64,000 bases of DNA from Linum tenue (Eukaryota > Streptophyta > Magnoliopsida > Malpighiales > Linaceae). Every line of letters starts with the position of its first letter. Position 1 is the first letter of the stretch. Positions 10,536 through 21,829 of the stretch are shown here, piece after piece. The stretch covers positions 11,438,937 through 11,502,936 of the forward strand of contig CAMGYJ010000009.1 of the NCBI GenBank assembly GCA_946122785.1, in the 5' to 3' direction. A program made the translations under genes and the position numbers. Under the pieces are notes generated by a model. The model did not search any database. It saw nothing but the letters and a program-made list of their open reading frames with translations, and was not told the origin of the DNA.

Positions 10536-13510
10536 ATGGCCTCTCTGAACCTTTTCTCCTTCTTTGCTCTCTTATTCCTCTGCCATGGAGCTCTGCATCT
10601 CCAAGCTTCACACCACCATGTCTACAGCAGGCTCCAAGATGGAGTTTCTGCTGTTGGTTCTTCTTCTTCTTCTTCCAAAGGCCAGCCTTACAGAACTGGA
10701 TACCATTTCCAGCCTCCCAAGAACTGGATCAACGGTACTGCTTCTTACTTTTTTTTTTTTTTCCTTTTGATATTGAATTGATGATTTCCATTTCAAGGGA
10801 TCTTTTGTCCTATATGATTCTTGACACATTTTGGTTTCTCTCTGGCTGCTTGACATGTTGTGCTGCTGCTCTCGCGTGCTTGGCTTGTTTTTTCGCTTAC
10901 AGATCCTAATGGTGAGTCGTCGGTCTCGTGTTATCAATTTCGCTTAACTACGTATGCATATTTGTCATGGTTCATATATCGAGTTCAGTCAATGATATGA
11001 AAAATACAACATCCATCACATTCCAATGAAAGAAAAGAGCAGTGTCACGTTCTTATGGATCTCAGATTGATCTTAACTCTGTTCTGATTCACTCACTTTT
11101 TGAGTTTTTTTTTTTTTTTTGACAATCCGTTGCTAAAAGCCAAGGAAACTAAGTAATTAACTTAAAAAAGGGTATGGTTGTTGGTTTCCCCTTTGCAAGT
11201 CTACATTGGCAGGCCTTTGATTCCTTCTTTGGTTTTTTATATAAGACCAAGAAACATATTGGAACTATTGGTTTATTCTTCCTTTATTTCAAATCATTAC
11301 CAAACCGCCCAAATAAAGACAAAGTCAGATCTTGACAGCTTGTTTTTGTAGAACCACCAGTCTAGTGACAAATTGTCATATAATAGTTTCTCAAATAAAA
11401 AATAATATTATTATGAATTTCTTAAGAAGAAAAAAAGTACTATTAGGATCTTGTAATGAACTAATTTGCTTACAATGTATTCTTCTCCTTGCTGTATGGT
11501 TGTTGGCTTTTGATGGAAAATGGACGTCCTAACCAGCTACGATGTTTTTCACAATCCATCAATTTGTCAGGACCTATGATTTACAAGGGAATCTATCACC
11601 TGTTCTACCAGTACAACCCCAAAGGTGCGGTCTGGGGGAACATCGTGTGGGCCCACTCGACATCGACGGATCTGATTAACTGGACCCCACAGGGTTACGG
11701 GATCTACCCGTCTCACCCGTCGGATATCAACGGCACCTGGTCCGGTTCCACCACGTTTCTCCAGGACGGCACCCCAGCCATTCTCTACACGGGAATCAAC
11801 CCGAAGAACCAACAGGTTCAGAATCTGGCCGTGCCCAAGAACAGGTCGGACCCGTATCTCAAGGATTGGGTAAAAAACCTTAAAAACCCGTTGATGGCTC
11901 CCACACCGCAAAACCGCATCAACGCCTCGTCGTTCCGAGACCCGACCACCGCGTGGATGGGACGCGACAAGATTTGGCGCGTGATCATAGGCAGCAAGGT
12001 CGACCGCAAGGGGATGGCCGTCTTGTACACGAGCAAAGATTTCGTGAACTGGGTCAGGGCGGACCACCCGTTGCATTCCACGGACGGGACGGGCATGTGG
12101 GAGTGTCCCGATTTTTTCCCTGTTCTTGTGGGCGGGTATAAAAATGGGCTCGACACGTCCAAACTTGGCCCCAAAGTGAAGCATGTGCTGAAGGTCAGTC
12201 TCGACGACACAAAACACGATCACTACACGATCGGAAACTACGACCCAATCAAGGACGTCTACACTCCGGATCACGATGGACTCGCCGATAAAGACTTCGG
12301 ATTGAGGTACGATTATGGAAAGTACTACGCCTCGAAGACGTTTTTCGACTCCTCGATGAACCGTCGTATCCTACTGGGTTGGATCAACGAATCATCTAGC
12401 GTTGTTGATGACATCAAAAAAGGATGGTCTGGCGTACACGTAAGTGATTGTTATCGCAAGAATTTACTTTTCCCCCACCCCTCTTGTGTCATTGCATGCT
12501 TAGAATCGTCAAATCCCTTTTCTTTCTGTCAATGTAGACAATTCCAAGGACGATATGGCTGCACAAGTCAGGGAAACAACTTGTCCAATGGCCGGTTAAG
12601 GAATTAGAGAAGCTAAGAGGGAAGCCTGTAGTGGTGCCAACTCGAGTGTTGAATGGAGGATCAAAGGTTGAAGTGAAGGGAGTTACAGCTGTACAGGCTG
12701 ACGTGGAGATGTACTTTGGGAAGTTTGATTTGAGCAGAGCTGAAAAGTTGGACCCAAGTTGGACCGACCCACAGTTGATTTGTAGCCGAATGGGCTCATC
12801 GGTTAGAGGGAAGTTGGGTCCATTTGGGTTGCTGGTTTTGGGGTCAAAGGGCTTGGAAGAATACACAGCCGTTTTCTACAGAATTTTCAAAGCTAGTGAC
12901 AGTAAATATGTGGTTCTCATGTGCAGTGACCAAAGCAAGTGAGTCTCGAGTCTCTCTACTTGATTTTCTTGTGCCAAAATTTTCTATAACTTGTGTGGAC
13001 ATTTTTGACATATTTGATTTTTTTTTTTGGGCAGGTCTTCGTTGAACAATGCTAATGATAAGACTACTTATGGGACATTTTTGGACATTGACCCTATCAA
13101 AGAAATGTTGTCTCTTCGAACTTTGGTAAGTATCGATTTTTTAGTAATTTTCAATTCCCGGATGATGAGCGAACGAGGCAATCTAATTATCACACACAAA
13201 TGTTACTTATCATAAGATAACCAATAACTTGTGTGCGTCTCCATTGAACGAACGTTGCATGTTTTCGCCCTAAAAAGAAGGGATATCTATACGCTAGTTG
13301 TGTTGGTAACGAGCTTGATGAATGTTGCAGATTGACCACTCTATAGTGGAGAGCTTCGGTGGATTTGGGAAGAGTTGCATCACATCAAGAGTATACCCAA
13401 CATTGGCTATTGATGGAGCAGCCCATTTGTATGCTTTCAACAATGGAACTCAGCATGTGAGGATCGCAAGATTGACTGCTTGGAGCATGAAGAAAGCCCA
13501 CATTGCTTGA
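10536..13510 (+). CDS. Cell wall invertase B (GH32)
   Basis: Tandem duplicate of A with the same six-exon structure: 10536-10734, 10903-10911 (9-nt mini-exon), 11571-12439, 12538-12938, 13035-13125, 13331-13510. The spliced frame gives 582 residues. Signal peptide [31 protein letters not shown] and DDTK are all present, so a functional apoplastic sucrose hydrolase is expected. It differs from A by a longer Ser run near residue 45 and scattered substitutions such as NRIN for NGIN. Introns and 3' flank also match A closely, but intron 2 (659 nt) lacks the Mutator-like insertion. The sequence upstream of the TATA box is transposon-derived, so its expression may differ from A. Confidence 0.96.
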
Positions 13511-13801
13511 TATAAATGATCAAAATTTATGGCAATTCATTAGGTTAAGTAAAGATGAGATGTTGTAACCCATTAGGGGGAAGAAATGAGTTATATGGAT
13601 TTTGTAACAGGTTGATACTATATCCTGAACATTCAATATAACATCTACATAATAAATGTGACAGTTGAGAACGCATGAAATTTTCAAAAGGGAGATTGAA
13701 CTTACTAGTTAATTGTATTCTCCTTTTTTGTTGGCCTATAGGTAAGATTTGAGTTCACATAACAAAGTTCATTAGTAAGTGAACAAGGCCTTATTTCAAG
13801 T

Positions 13802-14028
13802 ACAGTATTTCAAGCCTGGCTATTCTTGATGAGGCCATATATATTCGGGGTTTAGTGTGCGATTTGTAGGTCGGCATAGCAATAGGGTAGCCCATTTGGT
13901 AGCTCGTATGGTCTTTTTTTGTACTCGATTATGAGTCGTTTGTTTGATTTTCAGGCCTAGTTGTATTCCTGGATGTAACTATCTAATATTTAAATCAATA
14001 AATGGTTATCTTTCGTATAAAAAAAAGA
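13802..14028 (+). mobile_element. 5'-truncated LINE, 3' end (copy beside gene B)
   Basis: This is the duplicate of the fragment at 8015-8253, again framed by CCTTATTTCAAGT (13789-13801, 14029-14041). It contains small indels and substitutions relative to the A copy. It was carried along by the segmental duplication, which ends near 14240. Confidence 0.7.
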
Positions 14029-14239
14029 CCTTATTTCAAGTCTGTGGGCGCATAATTTACTAGTTAATTGTCTTCATCCACACGTACTACGTCTTCCAAT
14101 CACTTCTCTTCTCCTTTTGATAATGGACTCGAAATAAATGAACTTGGGCTTAAAGAGGATCAAATTTACGGGCCGGTTAATACCCATCACCAATTATCAT
14201 TTTCCCATAGACGTTGTTCTATCTAAACATCTGCGCCTG

Positions 14240-15216
14240 AACTAAGACTAGCTAGGCCTGCTAATGCTTGGTGGCCTGTTAAGTACGCAACTAACCCAAG
14301 AATTGTTCTTCTAAGTTGAACATTTTAAGAATGATGTTATATAATAATTGTGTGTAAATTTTCGTTATATATTGGATTTAAGTGAAACATGTTATTTTGT
14401 TGTAACATTACTCGTAAGTTAGATAAGATTTGATATAATTTATAAATATGTGAACAATATAATGATTTTTTTTCCCCATACATCCGGACTAAACTAGAAT
14501 AAAACGCCGAATCATTAATCCTCAAAGCACTTGCTCAGCCGGATCAATGGATTAAACCGAGTTGAAAACATTGGCCTACATTCGTTGCCACATTCTTGCT
14601 TGTGCTCACGGCTACGACTTTTCCGAGAGTAGTGATAGAGCTATGTGTAGTTCATGGTGGACGATAGCCTCCTTAATATTCAATCTCTAATTAAAATTTA
14701 TTAATCATATAAAAAATAAACATCCAAAAATGGCACATCCCTCACTCAAGCTTCAAGCTCAATTCGAATAAGTTATAATAATTTTTTTTATTACTTGTAT
14801 CTCCCTACAATAAATTCTGCCTTGGCCACTACACAAACAAGTTCTTGACCTAACCTAACAAGTTTCCCCACGTTTGTTTCCCAGTTTGCTCATCATTCAA
14901 AAAGATTAACCCAATATGTTTATTGTTATGCAAATTGATTTTTTATATAAAATCATCAAAAAAGGTAACCCATTTATCTAAAAATAAAAAGCATATCTAT
15001 CTGTTAACCAATTCCCCTAATTAAAACAGAAAACACTCAAAATGTGGGGTAAAAACCCCAAATATATAATGAATAATTGAATACATCAACAGTCACATTC
15101 CTAAAGTATCTCCATTCTCCTCTCATTCAGAGATCTTCGTAGCCACCTAATCATCATCATCATCATCATCATCCGCCGCATCTCCGTGCTGTAATTATTA
15201 GCACAATTCCATTTCC
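14240..15216. other. AT-rich spacer between genes B and C
   Basis: There is no gene-like frame. A short ATC microsatellite lies around 15150-15172, just upstream of the C promoter. Nothing else definable was seen. Confidence 0.6.
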
Positions 15217-15224
15217 TATATATA
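15217..15224 (+). promoter_or_regulatory. TATA box of invertase gene C
   Basis: TATATATA lies 92 bp before the ATG at 15309, in a plausible leader. The sequence around it does not resemble the A/B promoter. Confidence 0.55.
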
Positions 15225-15308
15225 CCGTCTTATCCTCTTCATCATCAATCAGATTTTTAGCACTTATTATTCTGTGTTAAACCCTAGCTAGACCACTACT
15301 CCTCAGCC

Positions 15309-17644
15309 ATGGCCGACCATCATCATCTCCTCCTCCTCTTATTCTTCTTCTTCGCTTCCTTCCTCTCCCATGGAGTCTTGCACGTCGAAGCTTCACACCG
15401 CTTTTCGAGTTTGCACCACGTTGCCAAACTTTCGTATCCCACCCACCAGCCTTACCGAACTGGCTACCATTTCCAGCCTGCCAAGCATTGGATCAACGGT
15501 AAAAATTTCCCCAATCATTAATTCTTCTTTGGTCCTCTTTTTCACCATAACTAGTTAATTGTAAATTTTTTTTCTGATCTCTCTCTTTTGGATTTTTGGC
15601 AATATTGGGTTCCTTATCGATTGAGCGAAAATGGGTTTTGCTCGCAGATCCGAATGGTGAGTCTCGTTTTCTTCCATACATACACGATTTAGTAACCCCA
15701 GCTAACCCGACTGAATTTGAACCCCTAACATTGCTTCCATTATTCAATATTGATTGGTCAAAACATTTCCAGCACCTATGCTTTACAAAGGAGTGTACCA
15801 CTTGTTCTACCAATACAACCCAAAAGGCGCCAAGTGGGGGAACATCGTGTGGGCCCACTCAACCTCCACCGACATGATCAACTGGTCGCCACGTGGCTAC
15901 GGCGTCTACCCGTCCCAACGGTCCGACATCAACGGCACCTGGTCCGGCTCCGCCACCTTCCTCCACAACGGCGTCCCGGCCATCCTCTACACCGGGATCG
16001 ACCCGGACCGGAACCAGGTCCAGAACATGGCCGTGCCCGAGAACCCGCTCGACCCATATCTCACCAACTGGGTCAAGGCCCACGAGAACCCGCTAATGGA
16101 GCCCACCCAACAGAACAGGATCAACGCGTCGTCGTTTCGTGACCCGACCACGGCCTGGCTCGGGCCCGACTCCACGTGGCGCCTGCTCGTCGGCAGCAAG
16201 CACGATCAGAAAGGATTGGCTGTCTTGTACCGGAGCAAGGACTTCGTCAACTGGATGAAGGTCGACCACCCGCTTCACTCGACCGAAGGGACCGGAATGT
16301 GGGAGTGTCCCGATTTCTACCCGGTCCTGGCCGGCGCAGGCGGAACTGAAGTCGGGCTGGACACCTCTGTGGTGGGGCCGAACGTGAAGCACGTGTTGAA
16401 GGTGAGCCTGGACGACACGAAGCACGACCACTATACGATCGGGAAGTACGACCCTTTCGTGGACGTCTACACTCCCGACCACGACGGTCTGGCTGACCAG
16501 GATCTGGGGATGAGATACGATTATGGCAAGTACTACGCGTCGAAGACGTTCTTTGACTGGGGGAAGAATCGTCGCATCCTGTTGGGTTGGGTGAACGAGT
16601 CGTCCACCGAGGACGATGACGTGGCCAAGGGATGGGCTGGGGTCCATGTAAGTTGTTGTGTGCTTTCAGGTCCTTAAGCCATCAAAACTTTTTTTTTATT
16701 TATTATCGGGGACTAATTAATTAATTAATGTTCCTTATTGTTTATATATTGCAGACGATTCCTAGGAAGATATGGCTGGACAAATCGGGGAAGCAACTAG
16801 TTCAGTGGCCGATTGAGGAAGTGGAGAAGCTTAGAGAGAAAGGTGTGAAGAAGCCATGCCAAGAGCTCAAGCCAGGATCCGTACATGAAGTGACGGGCGT
16901 CACGGCGGAACAGGCTGACGTGGAGATCTCGTTTGGGAAACTGGACTTGAGCAAAGCTGAGAAGTTGGACCCGAGCTGGACCGACCCACAGGCCCTCTGC
17001 ACCAGAAAGGGTGCCTCGGTGAGAGGGGCTTTGGGCCCATTTGGATTGCTGGTTTTGGGCTCCAAGTGCATGCAGGAATACACGGCAGTTTTCTTCAGGG
17101 TTTTCCAAGGTCACGACGGCAAGCCCGTGGTGCTCATGTGCAGTGACCAAAGCAAGTAAGTTACTTAATGGAAGTGTGGGTGATAACATTGCATTGATCG
17201 GTGAAATCATGAATCACTCACTAAATAAATTATGAAGTGTGGGTTAAGATTCTAAACGTTTGGGGCTTTTGTAGGTCATCTCGAAACGATGAGAACGATA
17301 AAGCATCATACGGGACCTTTGTGGACGTAAACCCTGCCCTTGAGAATCTCTCATTGAGAACCTTGGTAAGTACTACTGGTTTGAATAGGGTTTTTCGTTC
17401 TAATTTGGACATCGCCAAGAGTTAAGTTTTATTTCTAGAACTAATTTGTGTCGAATTTTTGCAGATTGATCACTCGATAGTGGAGAGCTTTGGTGCGCAT
17501 GGGAAGAGCGTCATCACAGCAAGAGTATACCCACTTTTGGCCATAGATGGGGCAGCCCATTTGTATGCATTCAACAATGGAACTCAAAGTGTGAAGGCCT
17601 CAAGACTCAGTGCATGGAGCATGAAGAAAGCTCGAATTGGTTGA
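15309..17644 (+). CDS. Cell wall invertase C (GH32)
   Basis: Exons: 15309-15498, 15648-15656 (9-nt mini-exon), 15773-16647, 16755-17155, 17275-17365, 17465-17644. The spliced frame is 581 residues with a Leu/Phe-rich signal peptide. The nucleophile motif reads NDPNAP, where A and B have NDPNGP; both versions are known in the family. FRDP, WECPDF and DDTK are intact, so a cell wall sucrose hydrolase is expected. The coding sequence is clearly GC-richer than in A, B or D, and introns are short (about 100-150 nt). The identical exon pattern marks it as an older tandem copy of the A/B lineage. Confidence 0.95.
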
Positions 17645-17943
17645 TTAATCACTGTATGATTAGTTTACCAATAATAGAGATTGATTGAGGATGATCAAAC
17701 TGTAATCATTAGAGAAGGACTGAGTTTTCAAGTGTTTATTTTTGATAGGTGTGCATGATGTTGGATGTTTATTTGCCATGATGGACGGTTATTTGAAAAA
17801 CATAATTTTTCTAGAAATTGTGTATACATAATAATTAAGTTGTATAGCTTTAAAGCGGCGACAAGAAACACCACAATATGATCATATCCAATATGATTAA
17901 TTCTAAGTTGATTTTAAAGTACCAGACGAAATTAGATGTGGTA

Positions 17944-18132
17944 CGCCTGTAATGTGATATGATGAATGGTTGGCCTCATCAAAAGACAACATTATGAATA
18001 TAAATATGAGGATTTGATCAATTTGGAGTCCAATAAGATGTTGTCCGCCTGTAATGTGATATGATGAATGGTTGGCCCCATCGAAAGGCAACATTATGAA
18101 TATAATTATGAGAATTTGATCAATTTGGTGCA
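17944..18132. repeat. Two-unit tandem repeat of about 102 bp
   Basis: Units starting at 17944 and 18046 share CGCCTGTAATGTGATATG, a GAATGGTTGGCC block and an ACATTATGAATATAA block. Function unknown. It lies at the left edge of the transposon block. Confidence 0.75.
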
Positions 18133-18353
18133 ACATCACATCTTAATCATCCTTGGTTCATCGGATCAAACTTTAATGCTTGGAAGATGCCTATGAAGAC
18201 CTTCTTGTGGGGAATCGAGGAAGAGTTATGGCTGATTATCAAAAATGGACCCGTGGAAAATGATCAAGAGCGTCAAAAATACTGGCTAGATGAGCAAAAG
18301 AAGAGCACTCAACTTAATTATATTGATGTGCCATGCACATTCTACTAACAACC

Positions 18354-18719
18354 TGATAGAACTCTATTTCTAGGGTTCTATCGACAGTGATGGTTGATTG
18401 GGAATTTAGGGATTTGATGATATAATTGGGGATTGAGATTGGGAATTTGGGGAAGAAGAAGAATAAAAAGATAGATTCGGCCGAAGCCTTAGAGGTCTAG
18501 AGAACGAGAAATTAGGAGATAGAGGATTAGGGTTTTGGGAGAGACACTGTTTTGAATAATTGATCTTGCTTCCTTATGAACGAATGACAAAACACATATT
18601 TATAGGGAATACTAGAAAATCCTAACAATAATCCTAATTCTACTAAAATACTACTAACCATATTAATAATATTCCCTAATAATAATAAAGATAATTATGG
18701 TAGAAACGTGTTTCTATCA
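18354..18719 (-). repeat. 3' LTR of the non-autonomous element
   Basis: Long terminal repeat with TG...CA ends, matching 20116-20480 in the same orientation. On the minus strand the purine-rich tract lies just before it (18721-18735). Confidence 0.92.
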
Positions 18720-19830
18720 TTCCCTCCTCCTTGAGACCAACCTTGTCCTCAAGGTTGATATGCTCGGCCCATTTCATCACATCTACTGTGAGACCCACGC
18801 CTTTACTCCATTTCTTGCGCTTTCTTTTCTTCCAATCATGCTCCACTACTCGAACGAATCTCACGCTCACATCTCTGACTCCAATGGCTTCATTCCTATC
18901 CACGTGGTTCATGTCACGTTCTCCATAGCCGAACAAACCTTTCTCTTCCTTTTCAAAATCCACGAAATAAGAATTAGAGAACTGTTCTTCCTTAATCTCC
19001 TCCTCACTAACTAGAGAAGACTCCACAAATTCCTCCATGGGCTTGGTGGTGAAAACAGCCCATAACCTTTCCCCACCTTCTCTTCCTGCATCTTGGACTA
19101 GGCTGGTGCTCCTCTCCTTCTTAATTCCGTTTGGGCTTGCAAGCCCATCTGCCAACCACATAACTCCTTCCTTCTTTTCCTCCAAGCCCATCTCTTTTAA
19201 CTCAGAGCCCACGTTGGGCCTAAATCCTCCTTTCTGATTTGGCCCAACACCATATAAGAGAGTACTTATTAAACAATCCTTGGGTGGCTCAAGCATTGGG
19301 CCCTTTAAAGCCCAACTCGGCTCAACACTCAACTCGCCCTGCTGCTCTTCTTGGTCCAATGAAAACCCAGCTCCCCTCTTCTCACGATCCATTGCGCGAC
19401 AAGATGTGCGGCCCAAGTCTACTCGGCCCAACGACCCAGTGACCCGAACGACCTCTCGACCCAACCATTCTGGCCGCTTGGAGGCACGGCCTAGGGTTAC
19501 TGGACATGGAGAACCGCCGCCCTCCTCTCTGCTCGGCCTCTGCTCTATTGCGCCCGCCACTAACGTCATCTCCCTCGTCCCGTTCCCCGGCGGTGCGCCA
19601 TTCCACCGACGGCCAGGTGGCCGATCCGAATCCGACGCCGCCTTTCGCTCCGTCGTCTTCTCAGACGATGGCCCGCCAATCGGCGGCATCTTCTCCTCGC
19701 CGTCCGACGCAAGACCCGACACCGCTGGCAGCTCCATGCCCTTCCCCGTCGCTTCGGTTCCCAGCGCCCCGCCGTTGCTGTGCCTCGACACCGGCGAGCC
19801 TCCGCGGGCAAGCGCCGCCCCGTCGCCCAT
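18676..19830 (-). CDS. Unrecognised 384-codon frame inside the LTR element
   Basis: The open frame runs from an ATG at 19830 to a stop at 18676, inside the 3' LTR; it is also open upstream to at least 19941. I do not recognise a gag, protease, integrase or reverse transcriptase motif. The N-terminal part is rich in Gly, Ala, Ser and Arg. The middle has Glu/Lys-rich stretches, and near the end is a basic cluster (KKRKRKKWSK). The tail EHINLEDKVGLKEEG faintly resembles the HLEDKV tail of some Ty3-type polyproteins. It may be a relic, or a real protein of this family. Confidence 0.4.
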   Translation of the reverse strand: MGDGAALARGGSPVSRHSNGGALGTEATGKGMELPAVSGLASDGEEKMPPIGGPSSEKTTERKAASDSDRPPGRRWNGAPPGNGTREMTLVAGAIEQRPSREEGGGSPCPVTLGRASKRPEWLGREVVRVTGSLGRVDLGRTSCRAMDREKRGAGFSLDQEEQQGELSVEPSWALKGPMLEPPKDCLISTLLYGVGPNQKGGFRPNVGSELKEMGLEEKKEGVMWLADGLASPNGIKKERSTSLVQDAGREGGERLWAVFTTKPMEEFVESSLVSEEEIKEEQFSNSYFVDFEKEEKGLFGYGERDMNHVDRNEAIGVRDVSVRFVRVVEHDWKKRKRKKWSKGVGLTVDVMKWAEHINLEDKVGLKEEGMIETRFYHNYLYYY

Positions 19831-20115
19831 CGCGCCACGCCCACCGCCAGCTGCGGCCGCCTCTCCTGTCACGACAGCTGCCGCCGCGCTCGGCAGCCCT
19901 TCCCGCGGCAGCGCCTCGAGCGCGCGCCCTCCTGCCGCCACCTGCTGCGGCCGCGCCGTCGGACGCCCGGCCGGTCACCCGCCGCCTCCGCCTGCCAGCC
20001 CTGCGCGCGCGCCGTTGCGGCTTGATCAGAGCAAATAGCATCAAGGGTCCGTATGATACGGGTCCACACTGGATCAGAGAGCCACGAGGAACTCATTGGA
20101 GGCTCTGATACCAAA

Positions 20116-20480
20116 TGATAGAACTCTATTTCTAGGGTTTCATCGACAGTGATGGTTGATTGGAAATTTAGGGATTTGATGATAGAATTGGGGATTGAGA
20201 TTGGGAATTTGGGGAAGAAGAAGAATAGAAGATAGAATCGGCCAAAGCCTTAGAGGTCTAGAGAACGAGAAATTAGGAGATATAGGATTAGGGTTTTGGG
20301 AGAGACACTGTTCTGAATAATTGATCTTGCTTCCTTATGAACGAATGACAAAACACATATTTATAGGGAATACTAGGAAATCCTAACAATAATCCTAATT
20401 CTACTAAAATACTACTAACCATATTAATAATATTCCCTAATAATAATAAAGATAATTATGGTAGAAACGTGTTTCTATCA
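20116..20480 (-). repeat. 5' LTR of the non-autonomous element
   Basis: Mate of the repeat at 18354-18719. The tRNA primer binding site lies directly inside it on the minus strand at 20101-20113. Confidence 0.92.
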
Positions 20481-21113
20481 CAACCATATATCCAAATGAA
20501 ATGAAAAAAGTCGAAAAGTGCAAATCACTTTAAGAAATCTGGCAAATTCTCGAGACCACGTACGAAGGTACATCTAATATCAAGGAAACTCGTATAGATC
20601 TTCTTATCCATGAATGTGAAGTTTTTTATATGAAATCAGGTGAAGAAATTCATGATATTTACTCTAGATTTACTGGGTGTTAGTTAGTATCAAAACACTC
20701 TTACTCAACGTATACAAAGCAAAGAAGAAAACACGACACGCAAAGTAGAAAATTCTAGTTTAATTCTTATTTTGAGGTATTCATACCACAATAAAGAATT
20801 TTTTTCAATTATAATATTGCGTTCTCATCACTAAATTTTTTCCCTTTTAGCCGATTATTACTAAAATTCACTCCCTCCCTCCTAATCGATAAATTTTGGC
20901 TCCACCCAGAACAAATTGATGAGATCAACTATTTCAAAATTTTACAATTGAGAATTTTTGAAATTTATGATCTTTAAATATTTTACATTTTCTAAACACA
21001 TAACTATGTCAAATTTCTGAGAGAACGAGAGATTTTCAAAAAAATCTCTCGTCTAAACCGACCAAATATTTCAAACCAAACCGGCTTATTCGAACCAGCC
21101 AGAATCATGGACG

Positions 21114-21809
21114 TAGGGATGGCAATGGGTCGAATTGGGTCGGGTTTTGCCAAACCCAAACCCATGGGTTTATCCGTGAAAAAACCCGGGGTAAAACCTA
21201 TTGGGTTTGAAAAACTCAAACCCAACCCAACCCGCTGGGTATCCGCGGGTTCATGGGTAGTCCCCACGGGTTTTTGTCGTAAAAATTTACAATAACAAGT
21301 TCCTATCAAAATTAAAGTCAAATATCAATCTCTCAATACAAATTATCCATATATAAAACACCATTCTAGAAAATTCAAGCAAATCACAAATTAACTATAC
21401 AAATTGTTCAACACCAATTTAGAAAACTCAAGAAAATAGAAGCAAATCACAAATTATCCATAAATAACATGATTAATTGAAAGCTTCTTCCTTTCAATTA
21501 AGTTTTTTCACTCTCTACTCGATAGCATCGACTTAATTCTATACAATTAGAAAGAAAAAAATTAGACATGTATCCACAAACATAAATAAGATTAGTTGCT
21601 TTAAAAATATCAAATATATCGAGAAAATTAATTATATAGGTGTGGGCGGCTACCCACGGGTCGGGTTTACCTAAACCCAAACCCAACCCGATAAATAGTG
21701 AACAAGTTTAAATCCAAACCTGGCCAAAACCCGTCAACACAAATTTTACCCGCGTTGACCGAATTGGTTCGGGTGGGTACTCATGGGTTCGGGTTTTGTT
21801 GCCATCCCA
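21114..21809. mobile_element. Non-autonomous hAT element
   Basis: It starts TAGGGATGGCAA and ends TTGCCATCCCA, with 8-bp flanks CATGGACG and AATGGACG (7/8 match). CCCAACCC/GGGTTTGGG-type subterminal sequence is found near both ends and the middle is AT-rich. No coding capacity. It lies at the 3' end of the decayed MULE transposase. Confidence 0.82.
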
Positions 21810-21829
21810 AATGGACGGCACTAGTGCGA

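Larger units (their letters stand above)
18354..20480 (-). mobile_element. Non-autonomous LTR retrotransposon, 2.1 kb
   Basis: Direct repeats of about 365 bp (18354-18719 and 20116-20480) start TGATAGAA and end TTCTATCA. A perfect 5-bp target duplication CAACC lies at 18349-18353 and 20481-20485. On the minus strand a primer binding site TGGTATCAGAGCC (20113-20101, initiator Met tRNA type) follows the 5' LTR, and a purine tract GGAGGAGGGA precedes the 3' LTR. The LTRs differ at roughly a dozen positions. The 1.4-kb interior has no gag or pol match, only one long open frame. It fits a LARD/TRIM-like element mobilised in trans. Confidence 0.93.
18135..20700 (+). pseudogene. Copia-type gag (UBN2) remnant, split by a younger LTR element
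   Basis: Left of the insertion the translation includes NFNAWKMPMKTFLWGIEEEL. Right of it come EIWQILETTYEGTSNIKETR and LLIHECELFYMKSGEEIHD. Both are typical of the UBN2 gag domain of Copia retrotransposons. The gag frame contains stops and is interrupted by the LTR element at 18354-20480. No protease, integrase or polymerase follows; after about 20700 the sequence is AT-rich and unrecognised up to 21113. Confidence 0.7.

Noticed and set aside
19280..20038. Long GC-rich frames on the + strand inside the LTR element.
   Set aside because: The element's PBS and purine tract show it runs on the minus strand. These frames follow from high GC and show no domain.
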